Source: Desulfurispirillum indicum S5
Lineage (GTDB): Bacteria > Chrysiogenota > Chrysiogenetes > Chrysiogenales > Chrysiogenaceae
Assembly (NCBI RefSeq): GCF_000177635.2
Contig: NC_014836.1
Coordinates: 1,562,001-1,626,000 of the forward strand
DNA length: 64,000 bases
Reading direction: 5' to 3'
The position numbers and the translations under genes were made by a program. Each line of letters starts with the position of its first letter. Position 1 is the first letter of the stretch. Shown here in pieces: positions 14,968 through 22,815 of this stretch. A model generated the notes under the pieces. The model was given only the letters and a program-made list of their open reading frames with translations. It was not told the origin of the DNA and did no database searches.

Positions 14968-15674
14968 GCAGCTCAGGTCCTGTGATCGTACAGTCTTCCC
15001 CAGGCAGGAGCGAGCCACCAAAGAATATCATCGATGCAATCAGTGATATTCAGCGTTTCAGCGTCTCAGAAGTAACCGGATCACTGCCTGAAGACTTCTT
15101 CACCATAGCCAACAGGCTGGACATGTTCTTTGTTGGCCTGAAAACGGCCCTTGCGGGCCTTATCTTCATGGCACTGCTCACACCCCTGTCCCTTGGGGTG
15201 ATCGGCCAGTATATCCCTATTTTTGGCGCAAAAGAGCCAACGTTATATGACCAGTTCTTTGCATATTACCTGATGTTTGCCTTCACTCTCAGCTACGCCT
15301 TCTTGGTAGCTATGGTGGGGAAGTATTATCGCGGTACCGTAGTGAAAGTAACTATCCGCAATCTCATGGCAGGCGTGATGGTAGGAGCCACGCTCAAAGC
15401 CCTGATCATCTTCATCATCTACCATGTCATCTACTTTAAAATCCTGACACCGCAAACCCTCTCATCCATCATTGCTCACCTGATGAAGCTACCCTTCATC
15501 TCTACCCAAACAGGCCACGCCTGGTACTACTGGTTACTCGATTTCAGGCCAGTATTCATCCAGGGGGCATGGCTCCAGGTAATTGGGGCATGCCTTTTCA
15601 TCGCCATCCCTATGCTCAGCATAGCTGGATATAAATACCATCGTAAAAAGGAGAAACTTTATGACCACTTCTAA
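14964..15674 (+). CDS. Polytopic membrane protein of coupling operon
   Basis: 236 residues from the ATG at 14964 (GGAGGT 10 nt upstream; ATGA overlap). Four hydrophobic segments: LKTALAGLIFMALLTPLSL, FAYYLMFAFTLSYAFLVAMV, ALIIFIIYHVIYF and WLQVIGACLFIAIPML. Short soluble N-terminus. Family not recognised; the operon position suggests a role at the conjugative membrane complex. Confidence 0.65.
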   Translation: MSSSGPVIVQSSPGRSEPPKNIIDAISDIQRFSVSEVTGSLPEDFFTIANRLDMFFVGLKTALAGLIFMALLTPLSLGVIGQYIPIFGAKEPTLYDQFFAYYLMFAFTLSYAFLVAMVGKYYRGTVVKVTIRNLMAGVMVGATLKALIIFIIYHVIYFKILTPQTLSSIIAHLMKLPFISTQTGHAWYYWLLDFRPVFIQGAWLQVIGACLFIAIPMLSIAGYKYHRKKEKLYDHF

Positions 15675-16059
15675 TGACAACAAAAAGCAAGCCAGACAAC
15701 AAACCCAGGAACAACAGCGTCAGCGACGCGACGAGACCAGAGCACGAAAACTGGAGTCAGCAGCAAAGCCGAACTCTGCTGTTATCGAACAGAACACATC
15801 GGAGACATTCTACTTACGCCGCCAGATGTCAAGCTTCGACTTCTTCATGCGCCGATTCAAAGATCGCACCGGCATCTCAATTCCGTTTGCCGAAGCTGAG
15901 CGGATACGCCAGGAAGCAATTAACCCACTGCTGGACGCATTCTTTGAAACCAATAAGCGCCTGGCCAAGGAGCTGGCCATGGAGTTCAAGGGAACAAAGT
16001 TCAAGATCGCTGGCGAGCAAGAAGAAGCTCCGGAAAAGGAAAAGACCACCAAGACGTAA
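15661..16059 (+). CDS. Charged soluble protein, last gene of coupling operon
   Basis: 132 residues overlapping the upstream end by 14 nt. The N-terminal third is Gln/Arg/Lys-rich (KKQARQQTQEQQRQRRDE), the middle FYLRRQMSSFDFFMRRFKDR is probably helical, the tail acidic-basic. Not recognised. A strong terminator follows at 16087. Confidence 0.6.
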   Translation: MTTSNDNKKQARQQTQEQQRQRRDETRARKLESAAKPNSAVIEQNTSETFYLRRQMSSFDFFMRRFKDRTGISIPFAEAERIRQEAINPLLDAFFETNKRLAKELAMEFKGTKFKIAGEQEEAPEKEKTTKT

Positions 16060-16086
16060 TCACTATTAGGAAAACTCACAGAAACC

Positions 16087-16138
16087 AATAAGCCCTGCTG
16101 TATTCGCGAAATTTGCGTAGAGCCAGCAGGGCTTTTTT
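16087..16138 (+). terminator. Rho-independent terminator of coupling operon
   Basis: AAGCCCTGCTG ... CAGCAGGGCTT with a 26-nt loop, then eight T. Confidence 0.8.
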
Positions 16139-16378
16139 TTCGTCCCGGTGCCCACGGCCCCGAAGAACTCCCCCTGCACCCACCGGCCACCCCTACCCAG
16201 CAGACATCACCCGCACCAGAGCAGCCAAAGACCATCGCCAACAATGGAACCGGTGCGACAATTAAGGCTCCAAAACCGCCAGTGAAGAATATGGCTGAAG
16301 TTCAGCAAGATGAACCTGTCATCAGAAAGGGAGGTAGTTCGCCAGGAAAAAGAGGGATATGACCAAACATAAATTCCC
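16139..16378 (+). other. GC-rich repeat piece and possible gene remnant
   Basis: 16141-16190 matches the GC-rich repeats at 17.5 and 60.5 kb (GGCCCCGAAGAACTCCCCCTG...). It is followed by a 60-codon frame ending at 16362 that reads like a protein tail (TPTQQTSPAPEQPKTIANNG, KAPKPPVKNMAEVQQ) but has no start codon or ribosome site. I read it as a remnant of a Pro-rich protein. Confidence 0.35.
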
Positions 16379-16497
16379 TTGACATGTATGCACATTGTGC
16401 CGATATTATACGTGGACGCGGGGTGAGAGAAATCACATCACGCTCCACTTCCGAGGCTCGACATTCATGGTCGAGCTTTCGCGTTTCTGGGGTAAAG
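16379..16497 (+). promoter_or_regulatory. Promoter and hairpin leader of DUF3800 gene
   Basis: TTGACA (16379-16384) with GATATTAT 17-19 bp on. The leader carries a perfect hairpin GCTCGAC-attcatg-GTCGAGC. DUF3800 genes are known to be preceded by several described RNA motifs; whether this is one of them cannot be decided by eye. Confidence 0.45.
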
Positions 16498-17304
16498 ATG
16501 CTTTATATTGCGTACCTTGACGAGTTTGGTCATATTGGCCCTTATATCAGTGCAACAGACCCTAAACATAAAACTCATCCGGTTTTTGGCTTAGGGGGCC
16601 TTGTGTTACCGTACAACCAGGTACGCGACTTTTCTACTTATTTCTTCAAATTGAAAAATAATCTCCTAAATTTTGAATTACAGAAAAGCAAAAAACACCC
16701 TGCAAAATGGGAAAAGAAGGGCTCTCAACTTTATACCGTCAAAAATGTGGAAAAATATCATGAACTCCGGGCAGCAACCTATCGTCTATTTAATGCCGTC
16801 AGAGATAGGGGCGGATTTTTGATATATGTGGGCATTGAAAAAAAGAGACGGGTGGAGGGTCATGACGCAAAAAAACTTTACCATTCCGTATTGCGCGAAG
16901 CCATAAAGAGGCTTGATCAGGAAGCTGAACAACGCGAAGCCCAATTCATGCTCATTCTTGATCAACAAGAGGAAAATGTACTCCGTGGCGAAATTGTGGA
17001 AACGGCATCAATTGCCATGTATGGCGTAGAGCCCCGTTATAGATTGATTGAGCCTCCGGTTCAGGTCGAAAGCCATCTCTATCAAACAGTACAATGTGCA
17101 GATTGGCTTTGCGGTATCTTTGGACGCTTAATTCATTATGAATTTGAGCCGACAGTCAGGCCGGGCTACAAGATCTTTCTTGATTATTTCAATGATCGCA
17201 TCAATCAAGTAGCACTCAGGAGTAGTATTCGTTCCCTTCCTAGACCTGCATCATCTCAGGATTTTTCCCGGCTACAGGCACGATTCAACCACTGTCAAAA
17301 ATAG
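16498..17304 (+). CDS. DUF3800 protein
   Basis: 268 residues from the ATG at 16498 (weak GGGGTAAAG before it). YIAYLDEFGHIG at the start, FLIYVGIEKK, MLILDQQEE and QTVQCADWLCGIFGRL are the conserved DUF3800 blocks; the family has an RNase H-like fold with acidic residues and is frequent in mobile elements. The substrate is unknown. It stands alone with its own promoter. Confidence 0.8.
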   Translation: MLYIAYLDEFGHIGPYISATDPKHKTHPVFGLGGLVLPYNQVRDFSTYFFKLKNNLLNFELQKSKKHPAKWEKKGSQLYTVKNVEKYHELRAATYRLFNAVRDRGGFLIYVGIEKKRRVEGHDAKKLYHSVLREAIKRLDQEAEQREAQFMLILDQQEENVLRGEIVETASIAMYGVEPRYRLIEPPVQVESHLYQTVQCADWLCGIFGRLIHYEFEPTVRPGYKIFLDYFNDRINQVALRSSIRSLPRPASSQDFSRLQARFNHCQK

Positions 17305-17370
17305 AAAATCACCTATTATTGTCGTAAAACTACTGACCAATCCCCGCTAGGGAATTCTTTAATCATCCGC

Positions 17371-17406
17371 AAAGGCTCGTTCAGTCAAGCGCAATCCACC
17401 AGCTAC
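17371..17406. repeat. Dispersed repeat, also at 57645
   Basis: AAAGGCTCGTTCAGTCAAGC...CCACCAGCTA matches AAAGGCTCATTCGATCAAGC...TCACCAGCTA at 57645-57680 (about 30 of 36 positions). Next to GC-rich repeats here and to the transposase there. Confidence 0.5.
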
Positions 17407-17439
17407 CCACAACACAGAGAGGGCCCGCCGCCCACCGCC

Positions 17440-17810
17440 GGCGCCACTCAGTCAAATATCTGGAACCCGCCGGCCTCCCGACCATCTACACTCACTCTGG
17501 ACTCTCCCCGGCAGCAGCCATTGGTTCGCGCCGATGAACGGCCCCGGAAACTCCCCCTGCACCCACCGGCAACCCGCGACTCCGGAGAGATCCCCCGGTA
17601 CCCGCCAGCCGCCCATTGCCCGAAGAGATCCGCAGCATTCATCCCGGTGTCCAGCCCGGAGGAGACCCCCTGGTACCCGCCGGCATCCCGTCCATCAACA
17701 CTCACTCTGGACTCTCCGGCAGCGGCCATTGGTTCGCGCCGGTGCACGGCTCCGAGGAGATCACCTGGTACCCGCCAGCTGCCCGCAGCCCGGAGAGATC
17801 CGCAGCAGAA
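17440..17810. repeat. GC-rich mosaic repeat region
   Basis: Two about 80-bp copies (17465-17547, 17675-17754; 210 bp apart) of ACCCGCCGGC-TCCCG-CCATC-ACACTCACTCTGG...GGTTCGCGCCG alternate with GGAGAGATCCCCCGGTACCCGCC-like units. Similar units occur at 16141 and 60300-60525. All frames are open because of the composition, but there is no credible gene. Confidence 0.6.
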
Positions 17811-17847
17811 AGCAAAGGACACTCCTGTTTTTGGCAATAGCCTACAT

Positions 17848-17903
17848 AAATACAATGGGACAGAGCGGAAGTCCCAGCTAAATGAAAATAAATTTCAAAA
17901 ATC
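17848..17903. repeat. GGGCAGAGCGGAAG repeat, also at 19710
   Basis: GGGACAGAGCGGAAG then an A/T tract (ATGAAAATAAATTTCAAAAA) resembles GGGGCAGAGCGGAAG...ATGAAAGGAAAATTTTTTCAAAA at 19716-19757. The two copies flank the 18-19.7 kb block. Confidence 0.4.
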
Positions 17904-17924
17904 TGAAATCAGAAAAAATTGTAA

Positions 17925-17963
17925 AAAAAGCCGAGTTACCACGCAGATGGTAATTCGGCTTGA
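17925..17963 (-). terminator. Terminator of the leftward paralogue operon
   Basis: AAGCCGAATTACC / GGTAACTCGGCTT read leftward, followed by TTTTTTAC. Lies 27 nt beyond the 17990 stop. Confidence 0.75.
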
Positions 17964-17989
17964 TGGTTGATCAAAGTAGGTGGAGAGAA

Positions 17990-18457
17990 CTACTGATTGC
18001 GGCCTTTATGGACACTGATAAGAAGCCTGATGCTGAATTTGCGCTTATGATGGGTGATGAAATACCGCTGAACAGCTTCCCAGGAAAGCCCCTGACTCCT
18101 TAATTCTTCAATCACAGGCAGGTGTTTTTGTAAAAACACACGGGAAGGGTGAGTGGGACGATTGCGAGGGCTCCTCTTCTTACTCGTCGAGGATCTGATA
18201 AACCCGGCACCAGGGCGGTATGTTTTGCTGACCTTCAGCAAAGCTGCCGTCCTGGTCTGCTCCTTCGTAAGGTTTTGCGCCTGGCACTCATTGATAAATT
18301 CGCGATCAGCCGCGAGCAGCCGAGACTCATGGAGTAGTTGAGCCTGATCCTGCCAGCCCATCCGATAGAATCGATGAAGCACATCAGGAAAGCGACTGGC
18401 GCTCAGTCCAGTCGCTTTAGCCAAAGACTCATCAAGATTTATCCGAGAGGTACTCAT
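17990..18457 (-). CDS. DNA-binding-like protein, paralogue 2
   Basis: 155 residues from the ATG at 18457 (GGAG 8 nt upstream). C-terminal LPVIEELRSQGLSWEAVQRYFITHHKRKFSIRLLISV has the I-x-x-L-R-x-x-G-x-S-W-x-x-V pattern of a helix-turn-helix common in plasmid accessory proteins. Region ESLAKATGLSASRFPDVLHRF...ESRLLAADREF aligns with paralogue 1. Basic middle (SSTSKKRSPRNRP). A relaxosome or partition role is possible; function unknown. Confidence 0.6.
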   Translation of the reverse strand: MSTSRINLDESLAKATGLSASRFPDVLHRFYRMGWQDQAQLLHESRLLAADREFINECQAQNLTKEQTRTAALLKVSKTYRPGAGFIRSSTSKKRSPRNRPTHPSRVFLQKHLPVIEELRSQGLSWEAVQRYFITHHKRKFSIRLLISVHKGRNQ

Positions 18458-18950
18458 TATAGACTCCAATCAGGTAAGGGCCTGACACGGTCAGCCCGGT
18501 TTTGGACTTCAATCGCTTCGCTACTTCCCTCCACGAGCAACCACTTTCCCTCAAGTCAGTGATATACGCAAAATGCTGAATGATCTTTGCGTACTTGAAT
18601 TTTTGCTTAGACCTCCAGTTTTCTGCCTGTATGTAGCTCATCACTTCGTTTCGCCTGACTTCAAGAGGGTGCGCAGGCCCTTTGCGCGAAAGCGCAAACT
18701 TGGCCTTAGCGACCTCAGCCTTGAACTCTTTAATAGCTAGCAGTAGGCTTGCCATGGCAGCCTCTGGGCCAGAGGCGTCAAGCTTACCGGCGTTTGCAAC
18801 AAAGCCTGGCTCTGCCAGGAGACGGCTTTGTCTGCACAATATATCGGTAAGTGCCTCTGAATGTTGTGTCTTGAAGTAGTGCATGGCCTTAGACCACTGC
18901 CTACGATGGACACCACATAGCTTCTCGATGGTCTTTTCTTGCGGTTCCAT
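18432..18950 (-). CDS. DNA-binding-like protein, paralogue 1
   Basis: 172 residues from the ATG at 18950 behind GGAGCAAGAGAC. EKTIEKLCGVHRRQWSKAMHYF...CRQSRLLAEPGF aligns with paralogue 2, and the C-terminus ITDLRESGCSWREVAKRLKS has the same L-R-x-x-G-x-S-W-x-x-V element. Overlaps paralogue 2 by 26 nt. Tandem duplication followed by divergence; function unknown. Confidence 0.6.
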   Translation of the reverse strand: MEPQEKTIEKLCGVHRRQWSKAMHYFKTQHSEALTDILCRQSRLLAEPGFVANAGKLDASGPEAAMASLLLAIKEFKAEVAKAKFALSRKGPAHPLEVRRNEVMSYIQAENWRSKQKFKYAKIIQHFAYITDLRESGCSWREVAKRLKSKTGLTVSGPYLIGVYNEYLSDKS

Positions 18951-18972
18951 GTCTCTTGCTCCGGTGATTTTT

Positions 18973-19023
18973 CGGTTGCCATTGAAGGTCAGTTGCGAAG
19001 CAACTGGACGGAATTGGCAACCG
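18973..19023 (-). promoter_or_regulatory. Nested hairpin ahead of the paralogue operon
   Basis: Outer arms CGGTTGCCA/TGGCAACCG (9 bp, perfect) and an inner hairpin AGTTGC-gaa-GCAACT, 22 nt upstream of the paralogue 1 start. Fits an operator or leader structure; its position could also suit a relaxosome site. Confidence 0.5.
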
Positions 19024-19163
19024 CCATATCGCAAAATACTGATTATTTTACAAATAACAAAATCATTGCATGATTACTATAAAAATTATTTATTTGTAAA
19101 AAATATTCGTATTGCAGCGATCTCTTTGCTTTTTCTCTTATGAAGCGCATCGGCGCGGATTTT

Positions 19164-19198
19164 ATCCCCGTTTAGTGACGCAGTCACTAAACGGGGAT
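19164..19198. repeat. 35-bp near-perfect palindrome
   Basis: ATCCCCGTTTAGTGAC-gca-GTCACTAAACGGGGAT: 16-bp perfect arms, 3-nt centre, no T tract. Not a usual terminator; binding or nicking site likely. Confidence 0.7.
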
Positions 19199-19299
19199 TC
19201 TTGGACGTTGTTGGTGGGGAATTTTGCGAATTTCCAGCGACGAAGGAGCCGAAATTCAGGAAATTCCCAGACCAATGACAACCTTCACCCGAGCCCAGC

Positions 19300-19690
19300 C
19301 GAGGCCAGGCATTATCCACACTTTCCATGCCTGCCGCCGAAGGCGGCAATGGGAGCCATGGAGACCTAAGTAGAAGTCTCAGAAGAGCTCCCAGGTGGTG
19401 TGGGAAGAGTGGATAATGCCATGCATGGGGCCAGAATGGCCCAAATACGACATACCTCGCCATATTAGAGGCGAGTACCTCCCCAACGCCGCTTCCGCCG
19501 CGACTTTTCCATGCCCACCGTAGGTGAAGGGGCAGCAAGGACCGCTCATAAGTCCAATTGCAGCCCCTATGGTGTGGGAAAGTCGCGGCAGCGGCGCCTG
19601 CAAGTTATCCACACCACGGAGCACATTGAAGTATAGAGCTTCTGTGCTCCTGTTCGCGCTTCGCGCTCCGGCATGGATAACTTGCAGCCA
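19300..19690. other. Hairpin-dense region with DnaA boxes (candidate origin)
   Basis: Three long inverted repeats in a row: GGCATTATCCAC (19308) with GTGGATAATGCC (19409); CGCCGCTTCCGCCGCGACTTT (19487) with AAAGTCGCGGCAGCGGCG (19580); CTGCAAGTTATCCA (19598) with TGGATAACTTGCAG (19674). TTATCCACA (perfect DnaA box) occurs in the first and third. Smaller perfect hairpins fill the loops (TGCCGCC-gaa-GGCGGCA; CTCGCC...GGCGAG). No open frame is credible. Could be a replication or transfer origin, or a single-strand initiation site. Confidence 0.55.
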
Positions 19691-19822
19691 GTGAATAAAA
19701 GTGGACTACATAAGTGGGGCAGAGCGGAAGGAGCCATGAAAGGAAAATTTTTTCAAAATATGGTCAAAAAATTCTAAGACTGCTTCCTGAGCTGCCGTGC
19801 AACAGGTGGTGCAATGTTTTTC

Positions 19823-19850
19823 TTGAAAAATTCCCGGATTTGCGTAACAT
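19823..19850 (+). promoter_or_regulatory. Promoter of structured RNA copy B
   Basis: -35 TTGAAA (19823-19828), 16-bp spacer with TTTGCG, -10 TAACAT (19845-19850). Same offsets as copy A. Confidence 0.5.
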
Positions 19851-19856
19851 GACACC

Positions 19857-20165
19857 TACGCATTATTCTTGCCCTTAGCTGGGTCTCGCCTGCACTCGCA
19901 GGTTTTCAAGATTATCTTTCACTTTACTCCGCGATTCTATGTACTCCATAGCCGGACGACTGCGATTCCATGCCCTGCATGGCCAGAAAGTGAACCAAAG
20001 ATATTCTTCTCCCTGAGTAAGTGAAACTCGCTTACTGTCATTTGACGCCAGGTTGCCGTTTTTACTGCAAAGAAGCGTCATTATCCCTATTGGCATATTT
20101 GCAATCCGCGGTTCTATGTACTCCATAGCCGGATGGCTGCGGTTCCATGTGCTGCATGGCCAGTC
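19857..20165 (+). ncRNA. Candidate structured RNA, copy B
   Basis: CTTGCCCTTAGCTGGGTCTC (19868), CCTGC-actc-GCAGG hairpin, double-hairpin unit 1 (19928-19986), a spacer with AGTAAG/CTTACT (copy A has AGCA/TGCT), and unit 2 (20105-20163). Unit spacing 177 nt against 176 in copy A. Primary sequence between the units differs while stems persist. Confidence 0.55.
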
Positions 20166-20547
20166 AGTAAATTGCCCATCATCAAAAACCCATTCCCTTC
20201 AGCCCAAAAACACGATCAACTCAATAAAGCACCATAATCCGCCTGTTTGCACACGGTATGCGTCAGCATACTGTAGTGGCGTGCTGCTTGTGTTTGAGCG
20301 TGTAACCTTTGTGGGAATGTACCAATAGAAGCACTGGCATTAGCTGGATGCAAAGAAACAAGAATTGTGAGGTGAAAATGAAGAACAAGAATCGCTGTGA
20401 ATGAAGGTGGCCCCTTCTCAGCGTGTGGCGCAGATAACCACAGTAAAAACTTGCCAGGTGAACCCAAACATCTGCAAAGAAAAGGGTAATACTCTATTCG
20501 GCGTGCGTGGAGGCTCTACCACACAAAAAAAGAGAGTGTTTCAGACC
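20166..20547 (+). other. Non-coding stretch before the recombinase
   Basis: No supported gene. A 73-codon frame at 20401 has no ribosome site and an implausible composition. Contains TATGCGTCAGCATA, a short palindrome. Confidence 0.4.
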
Positions 20548-20575
20548 GAATTTTGCTGCGCCAGCAGCAAAATCA
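20548..20575. other. dif/res-like site: 11-bp arms around a 6-bp centre
   Basis: GAATTTTGCTG-CGCCAG-CAGCAAAATCA: nine of the arm positions pair perfectly around a 6-bp centre, the architecture of tyrosine-recombinase core sites. It lies 86 bp upstream of the recombinase start. Function inferred. Confidence 0.5.
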
Positions 20576-20610
20576 CTGAGACGAAGCGCTTGAGGAGTCT
20601 TAACAATCGG

Positions 20611-20643
20611 CTTCCCCTGTGATCCACATAGCCTATAGAGCTA
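20611..20643 (+). promoter_or_regulatory. CTTCCG/CCACATA/TAGRG promoter element e
   Basis: CTTCCC (20611) - CCACATA (20624) - TAGAG (20636); same offsets as the others, one mismatch in the first block. It precedes the recombinase. Confidence 0.6.
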
Positions 20644-20660
20644 TTTCTAGGAGGTCAGCC

Positions 20661-21587
20661 ATGCATGGCAGCGTGCAAAAACAAGTGAAATCCCTTTTCC
20701 GGACGGTTGATTCCGTCGGGACATCCAAACACCAGGCAAAAGAAGTCGCACGATTTCACGGGGCAAAAGGATGGCATGAAGTAGGGAGACAAATTGGAAT
20801 CCACTCACACCGCACTCGGGATGAATACACCCGCGTCTGGGGTGAGCTTGGCCAGTATATGCGTTCTGAATTCAAGATTCGCGATATGCAGCGGATCACC
20901 CCAGAGCACGTACAGTCTTTTCTTGAAGGTAAAATAGCGGCGGGAGTGACCTATAACTCATTCACCACATACAGCTCCGCTCTTCAGAAGCTGGAAGTGG
21001 CTCTCGATAGGTTGGGCGAACAATACGGGAACCATGATCCCGGCACCTACGGTTTCAGCAACACTATAGCCCTGATGCGAGCAGAAGCCAGAGGAGTGCT
21101 TGAGCGAGCAACTGAAACCAGAGCCTACGAGGCGCCAGGTAAAATCATTGAAAGCCTCAGCGGCACCTTCCAGCTTGCAGCCTCAATGCAGCTGGAGTCC
21201 GGAGCGCGGATCAGTGAAATCTCAACGATTCACGCCTCCCAACTGAACCCAGATCGTAACTCCGTCACCGTCCAGGGCAAGGGTGGCAAAATCCGCGAGC
21301 TGCAGCTCTCTGAAAACACTTACATGAAGCTTGAAGAGGCCATAGGGGCTGCACACAAGGAAACATTCAGCCTTTCAGGCAGTTTTTACCGCAGTGCCCT
21401 CCAGGTTGCCGCAAAGCACAGCAACCAGAAATACACCGGCAGCCATGGGCTCCGGTGGAATTTTGCCCAAAACCGAATGGCCGAACTTACAGGAGGCCAG
21501 GGCAAACCCTATGAACAGGCTCTAGTCCAGGTATCCCAGGAAATGGGCCATGAACGCGGCTCGATCACAGAGCATTACCTACAATGA
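20661..21587 (+). CDS. Tyrosine site-specific recombinase
   Basis: 308 residues from the ATG at 20661 (AGGAGGTC upstream). SAM-like N-terminal domain to about residue 110; catalytic domain with Arg in LESGARISEIST, Lys in VQGKGGKIREL, H-x-x-R in GSHGLRWNFAQ, His in EMGHERGSITEHY, and Tyr nucleophile in EHYLQ three residues from the end. The very short tail after Tyr is unusual but occurs. Likely resolves plasmid multimers or handles integration; a dif-like site lies just upstream. Confidence 0.85.
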   Translation: MHGSVQKQVKSLFRTVDSVGTSKHQAKEVARFHGAKGWHEVGRQIGIHSHRTRDEYTRVWGELGQYMRSEFKIRDMQRITPEHVQSFLEGKIAAGVTYNSFTTYSSALQKLEVALDRLGEQYGNHDPGTYGFSNTIALMRAEARGVLERATETRAYEAPGKIIESLSGTFQLAASMQLESGARISEISTIHASQLNPDRNSVTVQGKGGKIRELQLSENTYMKLEEAIGAAHKETFSLSGSFYRSALQVAAKHSNQKYTGSHGLRWNFAQNRMAELTGGQGKPYEQALVQVSQEMGHERGSITEHYLQ

Positions 21588-21790
21588 AGACTTTAACATA
21601 TCATCAGCACCAGATACCGCTTCATCACTTTGATTTGTCATTAAATCCGGGAATCTCACAACACTGTCGAAGTAGTGGGGATATTCTGCAGGAATACATG
21701 ATCTCGCCAGACAGTAAAGCAGGAAATAACAAAACAGATTCCACCAATCCGTATTCAGGTCGAAGCCAGACCGCCAAAAAAACCAAAAAA

Positions 21791-21822
21791 CTTCCGGCCT
21801 CACCCACATACCCCTTAGAGGG
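21791..21822 (+). promoter_or_regulatory. CTTCCG/CCACATA/TAGRG promoter element b
   Basis: CTTCCG (21791) - CCACATA (21804) - TAGAG (21816), with CCCC-ttaga-GGGG able to form a small hairpin. Thirty-seven nt ahead of parM. Confidence 0.65.
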
Positions 21823-21858
21823 GAATTTCTCCTCACAGCAAATTCCTGGAGGACAATT

Positions 21859-22815
21859 ATGAAGTGCATTGGCCAAGACATCGGATTTGGAGATGTGAAA
21901 ACTGTTATTGAAGATCAGATGCTGAAGACGCCAACAGCGATCGCCTATGAAGGCTTTGGCGCAAGAGTTGATCTGGATGGCCCGACATCCATCGAATTTG
22001 AAGGACAGAACTACCTGGTCGGCGAGGATGCCATTGAAAGTGGCCAGCCTGTTTTTGAGACAACCAGTATTGATTTCCTGCTCCGCTACGCACCTCTCTT
22101 GGCTTATCACGCCATAAAAGCTGCAGGCTTTGACTTTGACGAGAAAATTCACCTTGGCGTAGGCCTCCCCGTCTCCTATTACACCCCAGAGAATAAGGCA
22201 GCCCTGGCTAATCGCCTGAACACTGCCGTGGTCAACAAGGAGCGATTGCAGTTGAACACACTGGTATACCCCCAGGGTGTTGGTGCATTCTACGACTATC
22301 GACTGACTACCAATGAGAAAATTTCAAGCGCTCTCATCGTTGACATTGGCTACAACACTGTTGATGTCGTTCACATATCCAAAGGACGCCCAAACAAATC
22401 CGGCAGCGGTATGTTTGACCGGGCCGGAATCTCTGTGATTATTCGTGAGCTTTCACGCTTTATTTCAGACCGGCACCAGATTCAACTTTCCAACCAGGTG
22501 ATCAAGGAGATTTTTATCTCTAAAAAGCTTTCCCTGTACGGCAAGGAAATCAGTCTGGAAGAACCAATTCGGCAAATTGTCGAGCGCTATACCACCCACC
22601 TGCTGCATAGCCTGGAGGATGGGTACCACCAACAACTTGCCCAGGCTCAAAAAATCGTCATTACCGGTGGCGTCGCCCACTACCTGCAGCACTACATTCC
22701 CACAAAAATGCAGGAAAGCATTGTCATTCCAGAATCACCTGAATTTGCGAATGCGCGTGGCTTCTACAAGGTACTGATAGCATCCATTTCCGATTCGGAG
22801 AATGTCGATGCGTAA
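21859..22815 (+). CDS. parM: ParM/StbA-like actin-type partition ATPase
   Basis: 318 residues. Actin-fold motifs: phosphate 1 GQDIGFGDVKTVI (about 5-15), phosphate 2 LIVDIGYNTVDVV (about 160), adenosine motif KIVITGGVAHYL (about 270). Ends PEFANARGFYKVL, typical of ParM/Alp7A-like plasmid proteins. Polymerises to push sister plasmids apart, with ParR bound at a centromere. GGAGG precedes the ATG. It overlaps the next start by 8 nt, giving a parMR pair. Confidence 0.85.
   Translation: MKCIGQDIGFGDVKTVIEDQMLKTPTAIAYEGFGARVDLDGPTSIEFEGQNYLVGEDAIESGQPVFETTSIDFLLRYAPLLAYHAIKAAGFDFDEKIHLGVGLPVSYYTPENKAALANRLNTAVVNKERLQLNTLVYPQGVGAFYDYRLTTNEKISSALIVDIGYNTVDVVHISKGRPNKSGSGMFDRAGISVIIRELSRFISDRHQIQLSNQVIKEIFISKKLSLYGKEISLEEPIRQIVERYTTHLLHSLEDGYHQQLAQAQKIVITGGVAHYLQHYIPTKMQESIVIPESPEFANARGFYKVLIASISDSENVDA

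Noticed and set aside
17521-17970. Pro/Arg-rich frames in the GC-rich repeats
   Set aside because: All frames are open because of composition; repeats and odd residue use argue against coding.
20401-20622. 73-codon frame before the recombinase
   Set aside because: No ribosome site, implausible sequence, overlaps the promoter element.
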